Of a stretch of 57,818 nt of DNA, positions 15,632-24,738 are shown one piece after another. The notes below the pieces were generated by a model. The model made no database searches. It saw only the letters and a program-made list of their open reading frames with translations, and was not told the DNA's origin. Within the stretch, counting starts at the first letter, position 1. Every line of letters starts with the position of its first letter. This DNA comes from Anabaena catenula FACHB-362 (GTDB lineage: Bacteria; Cyanobacteriota; Cyanobacteriia; Cyanobacteriales; Nostocaceae): contig NZ_JACJTQ010000036.1 of NCBI RefSeq assembly GCF_014698735.1, forward strand, positions 1-57,818, written 5' to 3'. The translations under genes were made by a program, and so were the position numbers.

Positions 15632-16462
15632 CTACAACAGTGAATCCATCAGGTTCATTACGCTGATGGCCTCATCAGAAACACCAATATCATCGAACTT
15701 ATCTGGAAGTTGATGCTCTAGCAATCCTTTGAGGGCGATAAGTTTGAAGCTATTTTCTGCTTTAGATTGTGCGATCGCATCTGCGGCTGCTAGATACCCG
15801 ATTGCCCCCAAGTCCCCTAAAACAACACGGCGCAATTTCAAATCACCTGCTTCCAACATTTTCACCAACAGATCACCATAGCTGGTATCTTGTGTCAGTT
15901 GGTACATGGCTCTTGCTGCGGAGCATTGTACTCGTGGAACCGGATGCTTGAGAAAAGGCTGAATCAGGTAAATAGCCTCAGTTGCACCAATAGCTCCCAA
16001 GGCTTCTAAAACTGCTTCATAAGGCTGGGCTAGATGAGGGCGACCAGGTACTTGCACTGCTTGGGAAACACCGCCATCAAGCAGTTTAATCAGTGCGGGT
16101 ATTGCTGTTGGAGCGCGGAGCATTTCCAGCGATTGGACTGCTGCTTCACGGACATAAAAATCAGAGCATTCTAAGCACTTAATCAATGCTGGTACAGCTT
16201 TGGTATTTCCCAATTTGCCCAAGCTTCGGGCTGCATTGCGTCGTAACGGATAACCACCGAGTTCTGTTTTGTCGGCTTCATCTTCTAAGGCGGCAATGAG
16301 TGCATCTACAACTTCTGGCTGACTGATCCGAAACTTACCCAACCACCAAGCAGCATAATAGCGGAGACTTAAATCTGGTGATTGCAGATTAGCAATTGCT
16401 ATCTCTGGTGTTAACTGTGTCCCGTTTTCGACCGAGTATTCTTCTGCACTGGGTTCTATCAT
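15632..16462 (-). CDS. cpcE: Phycocyanin alpha-subunit phycocyanobilin lyase, CpcE subunit
   Basis: A 276-residue protein of Armadillo/HEAT-like repeats (LRYYAAWWLGKF, LRRNAARSLGKLG, VREAAVQSLEML, VQCSAARAMYQL). It is the larger half of the CpcE/CpcF lyase that ligates phycocyanobilin to CpcA Cys84 and can also detach it. It starts 10 bp after the cpcD stop, so the two are probably translated from one message. Confidence 0.93.
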   Translation of the reverse strand: MIEPSAEEYSVENGTQLTPEIAIANLQSPDLSLRYYAAWWLGKFRISQPEVVDALIAALEDEADKTELGGYPLRRNAARSLGKLGNTKAVPALIKCLECSDFYVREAAVQSLEMLRAPTAIPALIKLLDGGVSQAVQVPGRPHLAQPYEAVLEALGAIGATEAIYLIQPFLKHPVPRVQCSAARAMYQLTQDTSYGDLLVKMLEAGDLKLRRVVLGDLGAIGYLAAADAIAQSKAENSFKLIALKGLLEHQLPDKFDDIGVSDEAISVMNLMDSLL

Positions 16463-16472
16463 TGCCAGGGCG

Positions 16473-16718
16473 TTAGTTTTCCTCTGCTGAAGTCAATGGT
16501 TCAATCTTGACGATTCTGCCACCTAGACGGGTAATCCGCTGCATTTCTTCGTTCATCCGGCTATAGGGTACGGTGATGAACACGCTACCACTACGACGAA
16601 TATTGAATTGATTTTTGTCGGTTTCTTGATTTTGGCGCAAGCCTACTACTTCGTAACGAAATACTCGGCTTGCAGATGAAGAAACGCTACCAGAACCAAG
16701 TGTGGTTTGACCGAACAT
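16473..16718 (-). CDS. cpcD: Phycobilisome rod-capping linker CpcD
   Basis: A small linker of 81 residues from the ATG at 16718. The whole protein is one CpcD-like domain (FRYEVVGLRQ, then IRRSGSVFITVPYSRM, then GGRIVKIEPL) that caps the outer end of the phycocyanin rod. The frame is open to 16754, but 16718 has an AGGAG at 16729-16733 with good spacing and gives the family's usual length starting MFGQTTLG. Confidence 0.92.
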   Translation of the reverse strand: MFGQTTLGSGSVSSSASRVFRYEVVGLRQNQETDKNQFNIRRSGSVFITVPYSRMNEEMQRITRLGGRIVKIEPLTSAEEN

Positions 16719-16754
16719 TGCTTCTAATCTCCTCTTGATGAATTTTGCCGACAA

Positions 16755-16886
16755 AAAGCTAATTTTAGATTTCAGAAAAGCCGAAATTTTAGATTTTTTG
16801 CTACTGAATCAATCTAAAATTTACTAGCCCACGAATTCGTCCGTGGGTACAATCCAAAACTTAAAATCTAAAATCTAAAATTCACC
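16755..16886. repeat. cpcC-cpcD spacer with palindrome and repeated TTTTAGATTT
   Basis: A 132-bp spacer containing several copies of an AATTTTAGATTTT-type unit and a palindrome CCCACGAATTCGTCCGTGGG (about 16829-16848). The palindrome could stabilise a 3' end or attenuate read-through to cpcD; no T-run follows it on the coding strand. Confidence 0.5.
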
Positions 16887-17747
16887 TTACGTTGATGTGA
16901 TGCTGACGATTTTCCCGCCTTGCTTGTGAATTTGCTGAATCTTGTCAGACAGTCGCTCGTAAGGTACTATAAATGCTGTACTACTCCGCCGTACACTTGG
17001 GTAACCTGGACTGCGAATCCCTGTTACTTCTACTCGGTAAACACGATCCGATTGCCCTACAGAATTGCCTAAATTTTGCTTAGGAGCGTTATCCCCAGAT
17101 GCACGGAAACTCCAGTTATCGTTGCTGCCTGAAGGTCCAACAATTGAAGAAGACTTATTACTTGCCAACTCCTGTGCTAACCGAGATCTAGTTCCTTCAA
17201 GTTGAGAGGTATCGCTATTGGCGTAACCCCGGTATAAACGAAACATCCGGGTAAACCCAGCGATGCTTTGCCCTGGTTGAGTGGCAAAACCACGATAGTA
17301 AGGAACAACATTGTCACCAAAGCTGTTTTGGTACTCCTGAGAATCCATATAGGAGTCAATTTCAGCATCGTAACCCTTGTTAATGTACAAGTCTAAGTGG
17401 TATGTCACTTCAGACTCATCATAGGGAGCGCGACCCAACAAATGTTTATAGTTGAGTTCTATCAACCGAGTTTGGAAACTGTTATAAAAGAATTTGGCTT
17501 TGTAGAGTTCTGATTTAGCAACGCTCCGCACGAACTCCCGCACTGTTAGGTTGCCATCGCGCAACAGTGATTCTGCGCTGACCAGGCGATCTGATGCCAA
17601 AATATAGTCGTTTCCTAAGACTTGCCGATATACGGCTTGGATCACCAATTCGACTTCTTCTCGGCTGGCGTTGGGGCGCAGTTCAACTCGACGTGCCTCA
17701 CTATAAGGCTCTGTTCCCAGCCTCGATGCTGCTGTTGTAATTGCCAT
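16887..17747 (-). CDS. cpcC: Phycobilisome rod linker CpcC (phycocyanin-associated)
   Basis: A 286-residue two-domain linker. The N-terminal PBS-linker domain (about 20-160; [25 protein letters not shown]) fits inside the phycocyanin hexamer. A Ser/Asn-rich hinge and a C-terminal CpcD-like domain (about 232-283; [21 protein letters not shown]) contact the next disc. The Pec-associated linker PecC is similar, but the position after cpcBA fits CpcC. Confidence 0.92.
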   Translation of the reverse strand: MAITTAASRLGTEPYSEARRVELRPNASREEVELVIQAVYRQVLGNDYILASDRLVSAESLLRDGNLTVREFVRSVAKSELYKAKFFYNSFQTRLIELNYKHLLGRAPYDESEVTYHLDLYINKGYDAEIDSYMDSQEYQNSFGDNVVPYYRGFATQPGQSIAGFTRMFRLYRGYANSDTSQLEGTRSRLAQELASNKSSSIVGPSGSNDNWSFRASGDNAPKQNLGNSVGQSDRVYRVEVTGIRSPGYPSVRRSSTAFIVPYERLSDKIQQIHKQGGKIVSITST

Positions 17748-17833
17748 TTTTTTTCCCCTATTTTATTTGCCCTACGGTTTTTGTAACCGAGTGCTGGCTG
17801 AATAAAGCTTGTTATTTATGCCTACATAAAACT

Positions 17834-17953
17834 ATGCCCGGAGCCAGATCCAACTGCTAGGTGATCCAGCGCGGTCTTGGGAACTTGCCCATGAGCCACT
17901 GGCTAACCCCGAAGGGTTGATTTCATCCAGCACTTGTATCCCTCTCCGGGCAT
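17834..17953 (-). promoter_or_regulatory. Structured cpcA-cpcC intergenic RNA
   Basis: A perfect 10-bp stem ATGCCCGGAG/CTCCGGGCAT closes a 120-nt region starting 8 bp after the cpcA stop. Inside, read on the coding strand, are hairpins AACCC-TTCG-GGGTT, AGCC-AGT-GGCT and TGGG-CAAGTT-CCCA. Structures between cpcA and the linker genes are known in cyanobacteria to protect abundant cpcBA mRNA or reduce read-through. I infer the same here. Confidence 0.7.
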
Positions 17954-17961
17954 GACGCTAT

Positions 17962-18450
17962 CTAGCTGAGAGCGTTGATTGCGTAGTCAAGGTAGGTGTT
18001 AGCTTCGTTAGCAGCTTGACCACTCAAGCCATGATTGCTCTTGATGTACTTCAGAGCTTCTACGTACCAGCTGGGAGACAAATCAAACGCACTGTTGATT
18101 TCAGCCAAACCAGCAATCAAGAATTCATCCAAAGGACCTGTACCACCAGCAACTAAGCTATAGGTAACGATGCGTAGGTAGTGACCAACGTCACGAGCGC
18201 ACTTGGACTTACCACGGCTATCAGATGCAAATTGAGCGCCTGGTGTAGAGGTGGTGTAAGGGAATTTTTGGTATACAGCACTGGTTGCGCCATCAATCAA
18301 TTTTTGAGCGTTAGCTGTTAAACCGCGAGCAGCTTCCATGCTTGCAGCTGCACGTACAAAACGGCCATTAACTGCTTGCAGTTCGGTGTTGCTTAGGAAA
18401 CGTCCTTGGGTATCAGCAGCTGCGATTGCTTCGGTAATTGGTGTTTTCAT
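17962..18450 (-). CDS. cpcA: C-phycocyanin alpha subunit
   Basis: A 162-residue biliprotein with the chromophore-binding Cys84 in [14 protein letters not shown]. The C-terminal half has the phycocyanin-type [15 protein letters not shown] segment. With CpcB it forms the alpha-beta monomer of phycobilisome rods, absorbing near 620 nm. There is a strong AGGAG ribosome-binding site at 18461-18465. Placement next to cpcB and upstream of the CpcE/F lyase supports phycocyanin rather than phycoerythrocyanin. Confidence 0.96.
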   Translation of the reverse strand: MKTPITEAIAAADTQGRFLSNTELQAVNGRFVRAAASMEAARGLTANAQKLIDGATSAVYQKFPYTTSTPGAQFASDSRGKSKCARDVGHYLRIVTYSLVAGGTGPLDEFLIAGLAEINSAFDLSPSWYVEALKYIKSNHGLSGQAANEANTYLDYAINALS

Positions 18451-18534
18451 GTTTTCTTATCTCCTTGATTGTTTCTTAGCTTTTTTTACTTGGAGAAAAT
18501 CTCCAACTCTCAGCCTCTAGGCTATTTGAAGTTA

Positions 18535-19056
18535 TTAACCAACAGCCGCAGCAGCGCGATCAAAATAGCTAGCTAATTCAGAAACTAACGATGCACAATC
18601 ACCTTTGGTGATACCGTTGGGATCGTTAACAATAGAAATTGCCGCTTCTTTCATTTTGCCAATACCAACTGCTACAGAAGCACCAGGAGTACCCAAAGAT
18701 TGGTAGGTTTCGCGTAAGCCGTTCAAGCAACGATCATCTAAAACACTAGAGTCACCAGCCAATGCAGCGTAGGTAACATAGCGTAAGATGATTTCCATGT
18801 CGCGCAGACAAGCTGCCATGCGACGGTTGGTGTAAGCGTTACCACCATTAGCGATCAACTGGGGTTGTTCTTCAAACAAAGCACGAGCCGCGTTGGTAAC
18901 AATAACTTTAGCGTTGCTGGTGATGCGGTTAACGGTATCTAAACGCTTGCTGCCTGAAGCTACAACTGCTGCTAGTGCATCTAGTTGCTCGGTGCTGAGG
19001 AATTCGCCTCTAGCGTCAGCTTGGGAAACTACCTTGGAAAATACATCTAATGTCAT
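18535..19056 (-). CDS. cpcB: C-phycocyanin beta subunit
   Basis: A 173-residue biliprotein, first gene of the cpc operon. It has Cys83 (Cys82 in mature numbering; [11 protein letters not shown]) and Cys154 (Cys153; KGDCASL) for two phycocyanobilins, and Asn73 (Asn72) in GGNAYTNRR, the site that is N-methylated in beta subunits. A good AGGAGAA ribosome-binding site lies at 19065-19071. The 85-bp gap to cpcA and the shared strand indicate a cpcBA message. Confidence 0.96.
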   Translation of the reverse strand: MTLDVFSKVVSQADARGEFLSTEQLDALAAVVASGSKRLDTVNRITSNAKVIVTNAARALFEEQPQLIANGGNAYTNRRMAACLRDMEIILRYVTYAALAGDSSVLDDRCLNGLRETYQSLGTPGASVAVGIGKMKEAAISIVNDPNGITKGDCASLVSELASYFDRAAAAVG

Positions 19057-19648
19057 GGACTCTATTCTCCTAATTACTTAGTTGAGAGATGTTTTGATTA
19101 AAACTGTGGATGTTTTATCAATTTGGAATTGGCTGACAGCAAACTATAATTAAACGGCCTATTTACTTAGTTTCCCAACTCTTCGGCATGATGTGCCAGA
19201 AATTATGAGAATCAAAGGTAATTTTATGAGAAACAACTAAATCTGGTGAATTAGCGGCATCGTTTAACTTTTATTTGTTGTTTAACCCCTTCAGATTAGT
19301 TTATACAATGCTATAGATCCTTTATTTATTACAAATTATGAATAAATAAGATGTGGCAATAAGAAATGCCTCAAATCCTTTACATACAAGGACTTTGGCT
19401 GAGAAAAGATGGATATTTTTGTTACAAAACTTTACAATAGATGAGGATCAGCAGGAATTTTAGGGCTTTAATCTTAATTTAAGATTTGCCATAACCCTTA
19501 TCAGGGCTTTGTTTGACAGCTTTTGATGAGATTTACAGTTTCACCAGGTTTTGTTACACAATGTAAATGTTACATTTCTAAATTTTTTTTACGAGCCTTT
19601 GTCATAGTCCTCCCTGGAGAGATGGGGAGGAAGTTCACAAATCCCCAA
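19057..19648 (-). promoter_or_regulatory. cpcB: cpc operon promoter and leader region
   Basis: About 590 bp upstream of cpcB hold no ORF of note and must include the operon promoter and a long leader. The region is AT-rich. A candidate HLR1 site lies at 19421-19438, and a repeated GTTACA pattern lies near 19552-19576. Several TATA-like hexamers (for example near 19300-19318 on the minus strand) could be -10 elements. I cannot fix the start site from sequence. Confidence 0.6.
19421..19438. promoter_or_regulatory. Candidate HLR1 (RpaB-binding) element
   Basis: GTTACAAA-AC-TTTACAAT on the plus strand matches the HLR1 consensus of two KTTACAWW units with a 2-bp spacer. RpaB binds HLR1 at photosynthesis genes in response to light. 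It lies about 365 bp upstream of cpcB, in reverse orientation to the operon. The match is exact, but the element is short and AT-rich. Confidence 0.45.
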
Positions 19649-20569
19649 TCATCGGCGACGAAGAATGTCTAGCAAGGTGATCAAGGATTGGGGAAGGGTT
19701 GCGGTAGCTTCGATCCAATCTCCAGATACTGGATGCTGTAACCTGAGTCGCCAAGCATGCAGTGCTTGACCAGGCAAATTTACCCCCACCGAACGACCAG
19801 AACTATAAATAGGGTCGCCGACAATAGGATGACCGATTTTGGCGCTGTGGACACGAATCTGATGAGTGCGTCCTGTTTCTAATTGAAAGTGGATTAACGT
19901 GTAGTTACCCAGGCGTTCTCGAATTTGCCAATGAGTGATTGCTGATCTTCCCCCTTGTTCTATGGGGACAATTGCCATTTTTTTACGGTCTTGGGGATGA
20001 CGACCAATGGGTAAGTCAATGATGCCGTTGTCAGTCTTTGGCGCACCGTAAACCACCCCTAAATATTCTCTTCTGGCGGTTTTTGCTTTTAGTTGTGCTT
20101 GGAGGTGTTGATAAGCGATATCTGTTTTAGCGATCGCGATCGCTCCAGTAGTATCCTTATCCAATCGGTGAACAATTCCCGGACGTTGAACGCCACCGAT
20201 TCCCGGTAAATTAGGACAGTGAGCTAATAACGCATTCACCAAAGTACCATCTGGATGTCCGGGTGCAGGATGAACTACCAAGCCTGCGGGTTTGTTGAGA
20301 ATAAGTAACTGGTCGTCTTCATAGAGAATATCTAACGGTATAGCTTCTGCTACCAATTCCAAAGGTTGTACCGCTGGAATTTCCAGGATTATGCGATCGC
20401 CTGCTTTGAGATGAATTTTTTTAGATGTGCAAACTTTGTCATTGAGTTGGATATAACCCTGTTCAATTAACTGTTGAATACGAGACCGGGATAAGTCTGG
20501 TAATTCTTCGGACAGGTAACGATCAAGGCGTTCAGTTTTTTCTTCGACTTGGAGATTAATGGCGGTCAC
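19649..20569 (-). CDS. RluA/RluD-family rRNA pseudouridine synthase
   Basis: A 306-residue protein with an N-terminal S4 RNA-binding domain (about 13-60; LSRSRIQQLIEQGYIQLN) and the RluA-type catalytic domain. The catalytic Asp137 is in GIVHRLDKDTTG. The length and S4 domain best fit the RluD branch, which isomerises uridines in 23S rRNA. The target cannot be proven from sequence. It is transcribed towards cpc, with the cpc leader downstream. Confidence 0.88.
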   Translation of the reverse strand: MTAINLQVEEKTERLDRYLSEELPDLSRSRIQQLIEQGYIQLNDKVCTSKKIHLKAGDRIILEIPAVQPLELVAEAIPLDILYEDDQLLILNKPAGLVVHPAPGHPDGTLVNALLAHCPNLPGIGGVQRPGIVHRLDKDTTGAIAIAKTDIAYQHLQAQLKAKTARREYLGVVYGAPKTDNGIIDLPIGRHPQDRKKMAIVPIEQGGRSAITHWQIRERLGNYTLIHFQLETGRTHQIRVHSAKIGHPIVGDPIYSSGRSVGVNLPGQALHAWRLRLQHPVSGDWIEATATLPQSLITLLDILRRR

Positions 20570-22135
20570 AATTGCTTAACTTTAAACTGCTAGATTCGTG
20601 AGGACTGCACTGATTTTAACAACATCAGCAATTCTCGATCACACCGGATACTGATTTAAAAAAAGAGAATTATCAATACTCATCCTGGGGCTGTTTCATG
20701 TTGGGTAACACTCCACAATCCATAAACATCCTGATGGTGAATTCTCGAAGCCGAAAAGAATAAAACAACTACCGTATTAGCTGTAAATCTTATTTCTACC
20801 AAATAGAACCAGTCGGATCTTTTTAAATTTACATTTTCAGACAACAGAGGAGCGATCCTAGAAGCAGCAGAGGAAAAAAGGTTTTAGCCTTTACCAAAAA
20901 TAAACCTGATGTAGCTCATAAGTATAACAGCTTCTTACCAAATAATACTTATTTATCCCAGAAACTAATTATAGCAATCCGAGTTGATTTCTGTATCCCT
21001 TACGGGAGGCGTAGCCATATTTACTGGCGTGGGTAAGAAAGAAAAGAGGTAGATGAGTTGGTCGTTTTTTACCAAAAAATATAAGTCCTATATATTCCCA
21101 GACAGTTCAGTTAAGCATTTGTTTCTTCTCTCTGTGTCGCACCAGTTGCTACAAGTCGGCAGAATCGTCCAACTCACTGGTTCCTCTGTGGTTAGTTTAA
21201 AAAATCACTTTGACAAAAAATTATGCTTAACAAAAACCCATTGCTATATAGTGCAGTAAAAATTGATAATTGAGGTACTCTATCCATAATCTTGTGTCAT
21301 TTAATTACTACTTTTTTGAACCACGTAAAATTTCCTCATAGAAGAAATTACGGTTAAAATAGAGTCGTCCACAAATTTTGATTTTTCCTATTAACTTCAA
21401 TTTTTCATAATAGGTTTAAAATACTTTTTTATTTCTCTGATAAATCTAGAGTAACCTGAAATTTAGTAAGTAATAACTGAGCATCTACCATTTAACTAAA
21501 AATGGCTGTTTTTTTAGGTATTTACTATACAGATGAGAGTCAACTGCCACAAAAGACTAAACCAGAGTCATAGAACCGTAAAGACTTGATTGTTCTCTTT
21601 TACTGATAAAGGAGTCCTATTTGATTTTTGGAAACAACGACCAACACATCTATTTACCTGCGTTTCCTGGTGCCTATTACTTGTTACTCCCTTCCCAATG
21701 TAAGATTACTTATCTTCTTCCTTCTTTCTTTGCGTCCTACCCGGCGAGAAGCCACTCCGCGTCTACATTTAATCGCTATTCTTCGGGTAGAAAGGGAAAT
21801 AAGAGCCTCTACTTTCTCTTATAGATGCTACCTCTAGCAGAGAGTAAGTTACGGCAGTTGCAAAGTAGGTACAGTCTAGCCAAAAATACAGAAAGGAAAT
21901 CTGATTTTTGGAATACTGTTTTCTAGCAACAATTTCAGACTTTTGGCTTGGCAAGTTTGGTGTGGGGTGTGGGGTGTTGGGTATTGTGTGATCTGGATCA
22001 GGACTTGCTATACTCACCCCAATATAAACCGTTATCTTGATCTGGCAGTACGTCCACTTTAGACCGGTGTGAATCCCCAACGGGTGATTCACAAATTGTA
22101 GTTGAAAATTTTTATTTGAGCTTAGAGCCGTGCTA
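20570..22135. other. 1.57-kb non-coding region upstream of patA
   Basis: Only short unconvincing ORFs occur here (for example 21053-21259, with a plausible AGAGG but no recognisable protein). It includes a common Nostoc repeat piece near 20999-21016, a GTGGGGTGTG-type direct repeat near 21961-21982, and a hairpin at 22069-22092. In Anabaena the patA and cpc/pec regions are close together, so this stretch occupies about the place of the pec operon, but I see no pec remnants. Confidence 0.6.
22069..22092 (+). promoter_or_regulatory. Hairpin in the patA leader
   Basis: GTGAATC and GATTCAC form a perfect 7-bp stem, extended inward by CCC/GGG with one bulged T. It lies 44 nt upstream of the patA ATG. 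No T-run follows, so it is more likely an operator or leader structure than a terminator. Confidence 0.45.
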
Positions 22136-23161
22136 ATGAAAACGCTTCCTATTAGTAGATACAGATTTTTCCAAAAGCTACAACCCCTATCTCTGTTGAA
22201 AAAAATCACCAGTAAGTCTGTGACTGGTTGTCTACAAGTATTTAGCACTTCAGGGGCTTGGTCTATATATGTACAAGAGGGTAAGCTCATTTATGCTTGC
22301 TACTCAGAACAAATGTTTGAGCCGCTATATAGAAATTTGCAGCGATTAAGTCAACAAGATTCTACTCTGCCAAGAGAGATTAATGAGCAGTTGCAGACAA
22401 TATTTGAAAGAGGTGTGGAAAATCAATCTATACCGAATCCAGATTATTTGGCTATTTGCTGGCTAGTTAACGAGAAATATCTGAGTCCCTTACAAGCCGC
22501 AATGCTAATTGAGCAATTGTCTCTAGAATTTCTAGATTCGTTTCTGAAAATAGAAGAAGGGAGTTATGAATTTATCCCTGAGAGTTTTCTGGATGATCTA
22601 CCCAAGTTTTGTCATTTGAACTTGCGCTTATTAGTCGAAAAGTGTGAAGCCGGTGTAAAAATTTCGCGGGAGCAGTTTTGGCAGCAGAATCAGTCCAAGA
22701 CACGCACCGCAACAGAAGTACAATTACCCCCAATTAGTAATAGGCAAGTCACTGCTGACAGAAATAAGCAAAATTACTCACGACCTACTGACAAGAGAAA
22801 TTACACCATTTTTTGTGTAGATGATAGTCCGATGGTTTTAAATGCCATTAGAGGTTTTCTAGACGAGCAAATATTTTCTGTAATTGGTGTTACCGATTCT
22901 TTAAAAGCTTTAATGGAAATTTTCCGCGTCAAACCAGACATGATTTTGCTAGATGTGACAATGCCTAATTTAGATGGGTATGAAGTATGTGCTTTATTAC
23001 GGAAACAGGCATCTTTTAAAAATACACCCGTGATTATGGTGACAGAAAAACCCAGCTTAATAGATAGAGCCAAAGCCAAGCTAGTCAGAGCTTCTGGTTG
23101 CATGACTAAGCCGGTTAATCAAGGTGACTTACTAAAAATCATCTTTCAGCACATGGTTTAA
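22136..23161 (+). CDS. patA: Heterocyst patterning response regulator PatA
   Basis: A 341-residue protein starting MKTLPISRYRFFQKLQPLSL, very like Anabaena PatA. The N-terminal PATAN (DUF4388) domain covers about residues 1-195. After a polar linker, a CheY-like receiver covers about 222-341, with acidic pocket CVDDSP, phospho-acceptor Asp273 (ILLDVTMP) and a Lys in MTKPVNQ. PatA is needed for intercalary heterocysts, acting with HetR. The linker is shorter than in Anabaena PatA (about 379 residues). Paralogous PatA-like regulators are common, but the N-terminus and cpc synteny favour patA. A GTG at 22130 is an alternative start. Confidence 0.8.
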   Translation: MKTLPISRYRFFQKLQPLSLLKKITSKSVTGCLQVFSTSGAWSIYVQEGKLIYACYSEQMFEPLYRNLQRLSQQDSTLPREINEQLQTIFERGVENQSIPNPDYLAICWLVNEKYLSPLQAAMLIEQLSLEFLDSFLKIEEGSYEFIPESFLDDLPKFCHLNLRLLVEKCEAGVKISREQFWQQNQSKTRTATEVQLPPISNRQVTADRNKQNYSRPTDKRNYTIFCVDDSPMVLNAIRGFLDEQIFSVIGVTDSLKALMEIFRVKPDMILLDVTMPNLDGYEVCALLRKQASFKNTPVIMVTEKPSLIDRAKAKLVRASGCMTKPVNQGDLLKIIFQHMV

Positions 23162-23172
23162 GATCCTCACAG

Positions 23173-23925
23173 TCAAGATGACACTGGACGACATCCAGCT
23201 AAAATGCTGTGCATCTTCACAACCGCTCCAATTACTGCGATCGCCGGGGCGCTAAAACCAGTCTCTTCTACTTGCTCAACAATTGTCCCTAATTCACCAA
23301 TTAATTCTTCTTGTTCTGGACGAGTACCCCATCGTACCAAACCAATCGCCGTCTCTACACTTAATCCAGCCAATGTTAATTGCTCCACGATATAAGGTAG
23401 ATTGTGGATACCCATATAAATCACAATTGTTTCTGAACCTTGAGCGATCGCTTGCCAGTTAACTGCCGGTCGATATTTACCCGCCGACTCGTGACCCGTT
23501 ACAAATGTCACTGATGAACTATACAGACGATGAGTCAAGGGAATACCAGCATAAGCTGCGGCCGCAATTCCGGCTGTGATCCCTGGCACAACTTCCACGG
23601 CAATTCCTGCTGCTACCAATTCTGCCATTTCCTCCCCACCGCGCCCAAATATAAAGGGATCTCCACCTTTCAAGCGCACGACAATTGCATGATCCAGAGC
23701 TTTTTCAATAAGCAGTTGACTGGTTTCTTCCTGCAACAGTGAATGTCTCCCCATCCGCTTACCGGCGTTAATTTGCTCTGCTTGGGGATTGATCATCTCC
23801 AGAATTGCCGGACTTACCAAAGCATCATAGATAACGACATCTGCACATTGCAACAAGCCTTTCCCTTTCAGAGTCATGAGTCCGGGATCACCGGGGCCTG
23901 CACCGACTAAATAAACCTTACCCAA
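23173..23925 (-). CDS. cobA: Uroporphyrinogen-III C-methyltransferase
   Basis: A 250-residue SAM-dependent enzyme methylating uroporphyrinogen III at C2 and C7 to give precorrin-2, the branch point to siroheme and cobalamin. Signature motifs are VYLVGAGPGDPGLMTLKG at the N-terminus and VVRLKGGDPFIFGRGGEE near residue 85. It is single-domain, without the CysG dehydrogenase/chelatase part. Its start overlaps the end of the chelatase gene by 8 bp, so the two are probably translationally coupled. Convergent with patA, 11 bp away. Confidence 0.93.
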   Translation of the reverse strand: MGKVYLVGAGPGDPGLMTLKGKGLLQCADVVIYDALVSPAILEMINPQAEQINAGKRMGRHSLLQEETSQLLIEKALDHAIVVRLKGGDPFIFGRGGEEMAELVAAGIAVEVVPGITAGIAAAAYAGIPLTHRLYSSSVTFVTGHESAGKYRPAVNWQAIAQGSETIVIYMGIHNLPYIVEQLTLAGLSVETAIGLVRWGTRPEQEELIGELGTIVEQVEETGFSAPAIAVIGAVVKMHSILAGCRPVSS

Positions 23926-24649
23926 AAACTTTTTCCTCTTCTTTTGATAAATCGCAAATTAAATCAGCTAGTTCTGCACTTGCTCCCAGAGGCGGCACTA
24001 ATTTAAATGTCACCCCTGGAAATTGCAATTTTAGCGCTTCTACTGATTTAGCGATCGCATCAGTTATGCCACCAGTAAATAAAAAGTATGGCAGAATCGC
24101 AATTTGTCTATAACCACGAGCGACTAACTCTTTCACTCTTGATTCTAAATTCGGAAGTACAGACCAATAAGCAGCTATTGCTCCCAAACTCGCAGCCATA
24201 TTTTCTACAGGCTGTTGGGAACCAGAACGACGGCTACCATGAGATAACAGAATTGATGCCTCTACTTTTATGTTAGCCATTGCCGGCATCAGCAATTTCT
24301 CTAAATCGGGATGACTGCCTAAATATGGTTTTAGGTCAATGATCATATCTTGACCCAGTGCCTTTTCTGCCAGTGCTATTTCTGCGGGAATATCGGTCAT
24401 CACATGAACACCCGGCAAAAGAAATAACGGTACAATCTTCAGGCAGTTATACCCATAGGTCAAAGCACTTTCAGCAAAATCTTGAATCTGCTGGTGTAAA
24501 GGTTGCTCATTTACTTCTAATGTCGCTGTCCCTACTAAATTTTCACCACTTGGTAGCTTCTGACTCACAAGCTGGGCAAGTTCCTGCATAGCAATATCTG
24601 GTCGTGGATCACGACTTCCGTGAGATACCAAAAGATAGGCAGAAGGCAT
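23918..24649 (-). CDS. cbiX: Sirohydrochlorin chelatase, CbiX/SirB type
   Basis: A protein of about 243 residues from the ATG at 24649, which starts directly at the motif SAYLLVSHGSRDPRPD. A second LLSHGSRRSGSQ near the middle shows two chelatase-fold halves (CbiX-long organisation). The histidine in SHGSR is the expected metal/substrate ligand. It inserts Fe2+ (siroheme) or Co2+ (cobalamin) into sirohydrochlorin; which one is not decided by sequence. Although the frame extends to 24733, the upstream residues are not family-like. It forms a two-gene unit with cobA. Confidence 0.88.
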   Translation of the reverse strand: MPSAYLLVSHGSRDPRPDIAMQELAQLVSQKLPSGENLVGTATLEVNEQPLHQQIQDFAESALTYGYNCLKIVPLFLLPGVHVMTDIPAEIALAEKALGQDMIIDLKPYLGSHPDLEKLLMPAMANIKVEASILLSHGSRRSGSQQPVENMAASLGAIAAYWSVLPNLESRVKELVARGYRQIAILPYFLFTGGITDAIAKSVEALKLQFPGVTFKLVPPLGASAELADLICDLSKEEEKVFG

Positions 24650-24738
24650 AGGCAAAGGTACAAATTGAGTACTGAATATTACGTAAATTTTAACCTGGTT
24701 AAATGAGCAGCCATGAAAAAAGTTGCGAGCCACAACAT

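Noticed and set aside
21053-21259. 68-codon ORF in the patA upstream gap
   Set aside because: It has an AGAGG upstream, but the protein shows no known motif and nothing else supports it; left as unannotated.
20570-22135. Degenerate pec operon between the pseudouridine synthase gene and patA
   Set aside because: Looked for phycobiliprotein or linker motifs in the translations of this gap and found none.
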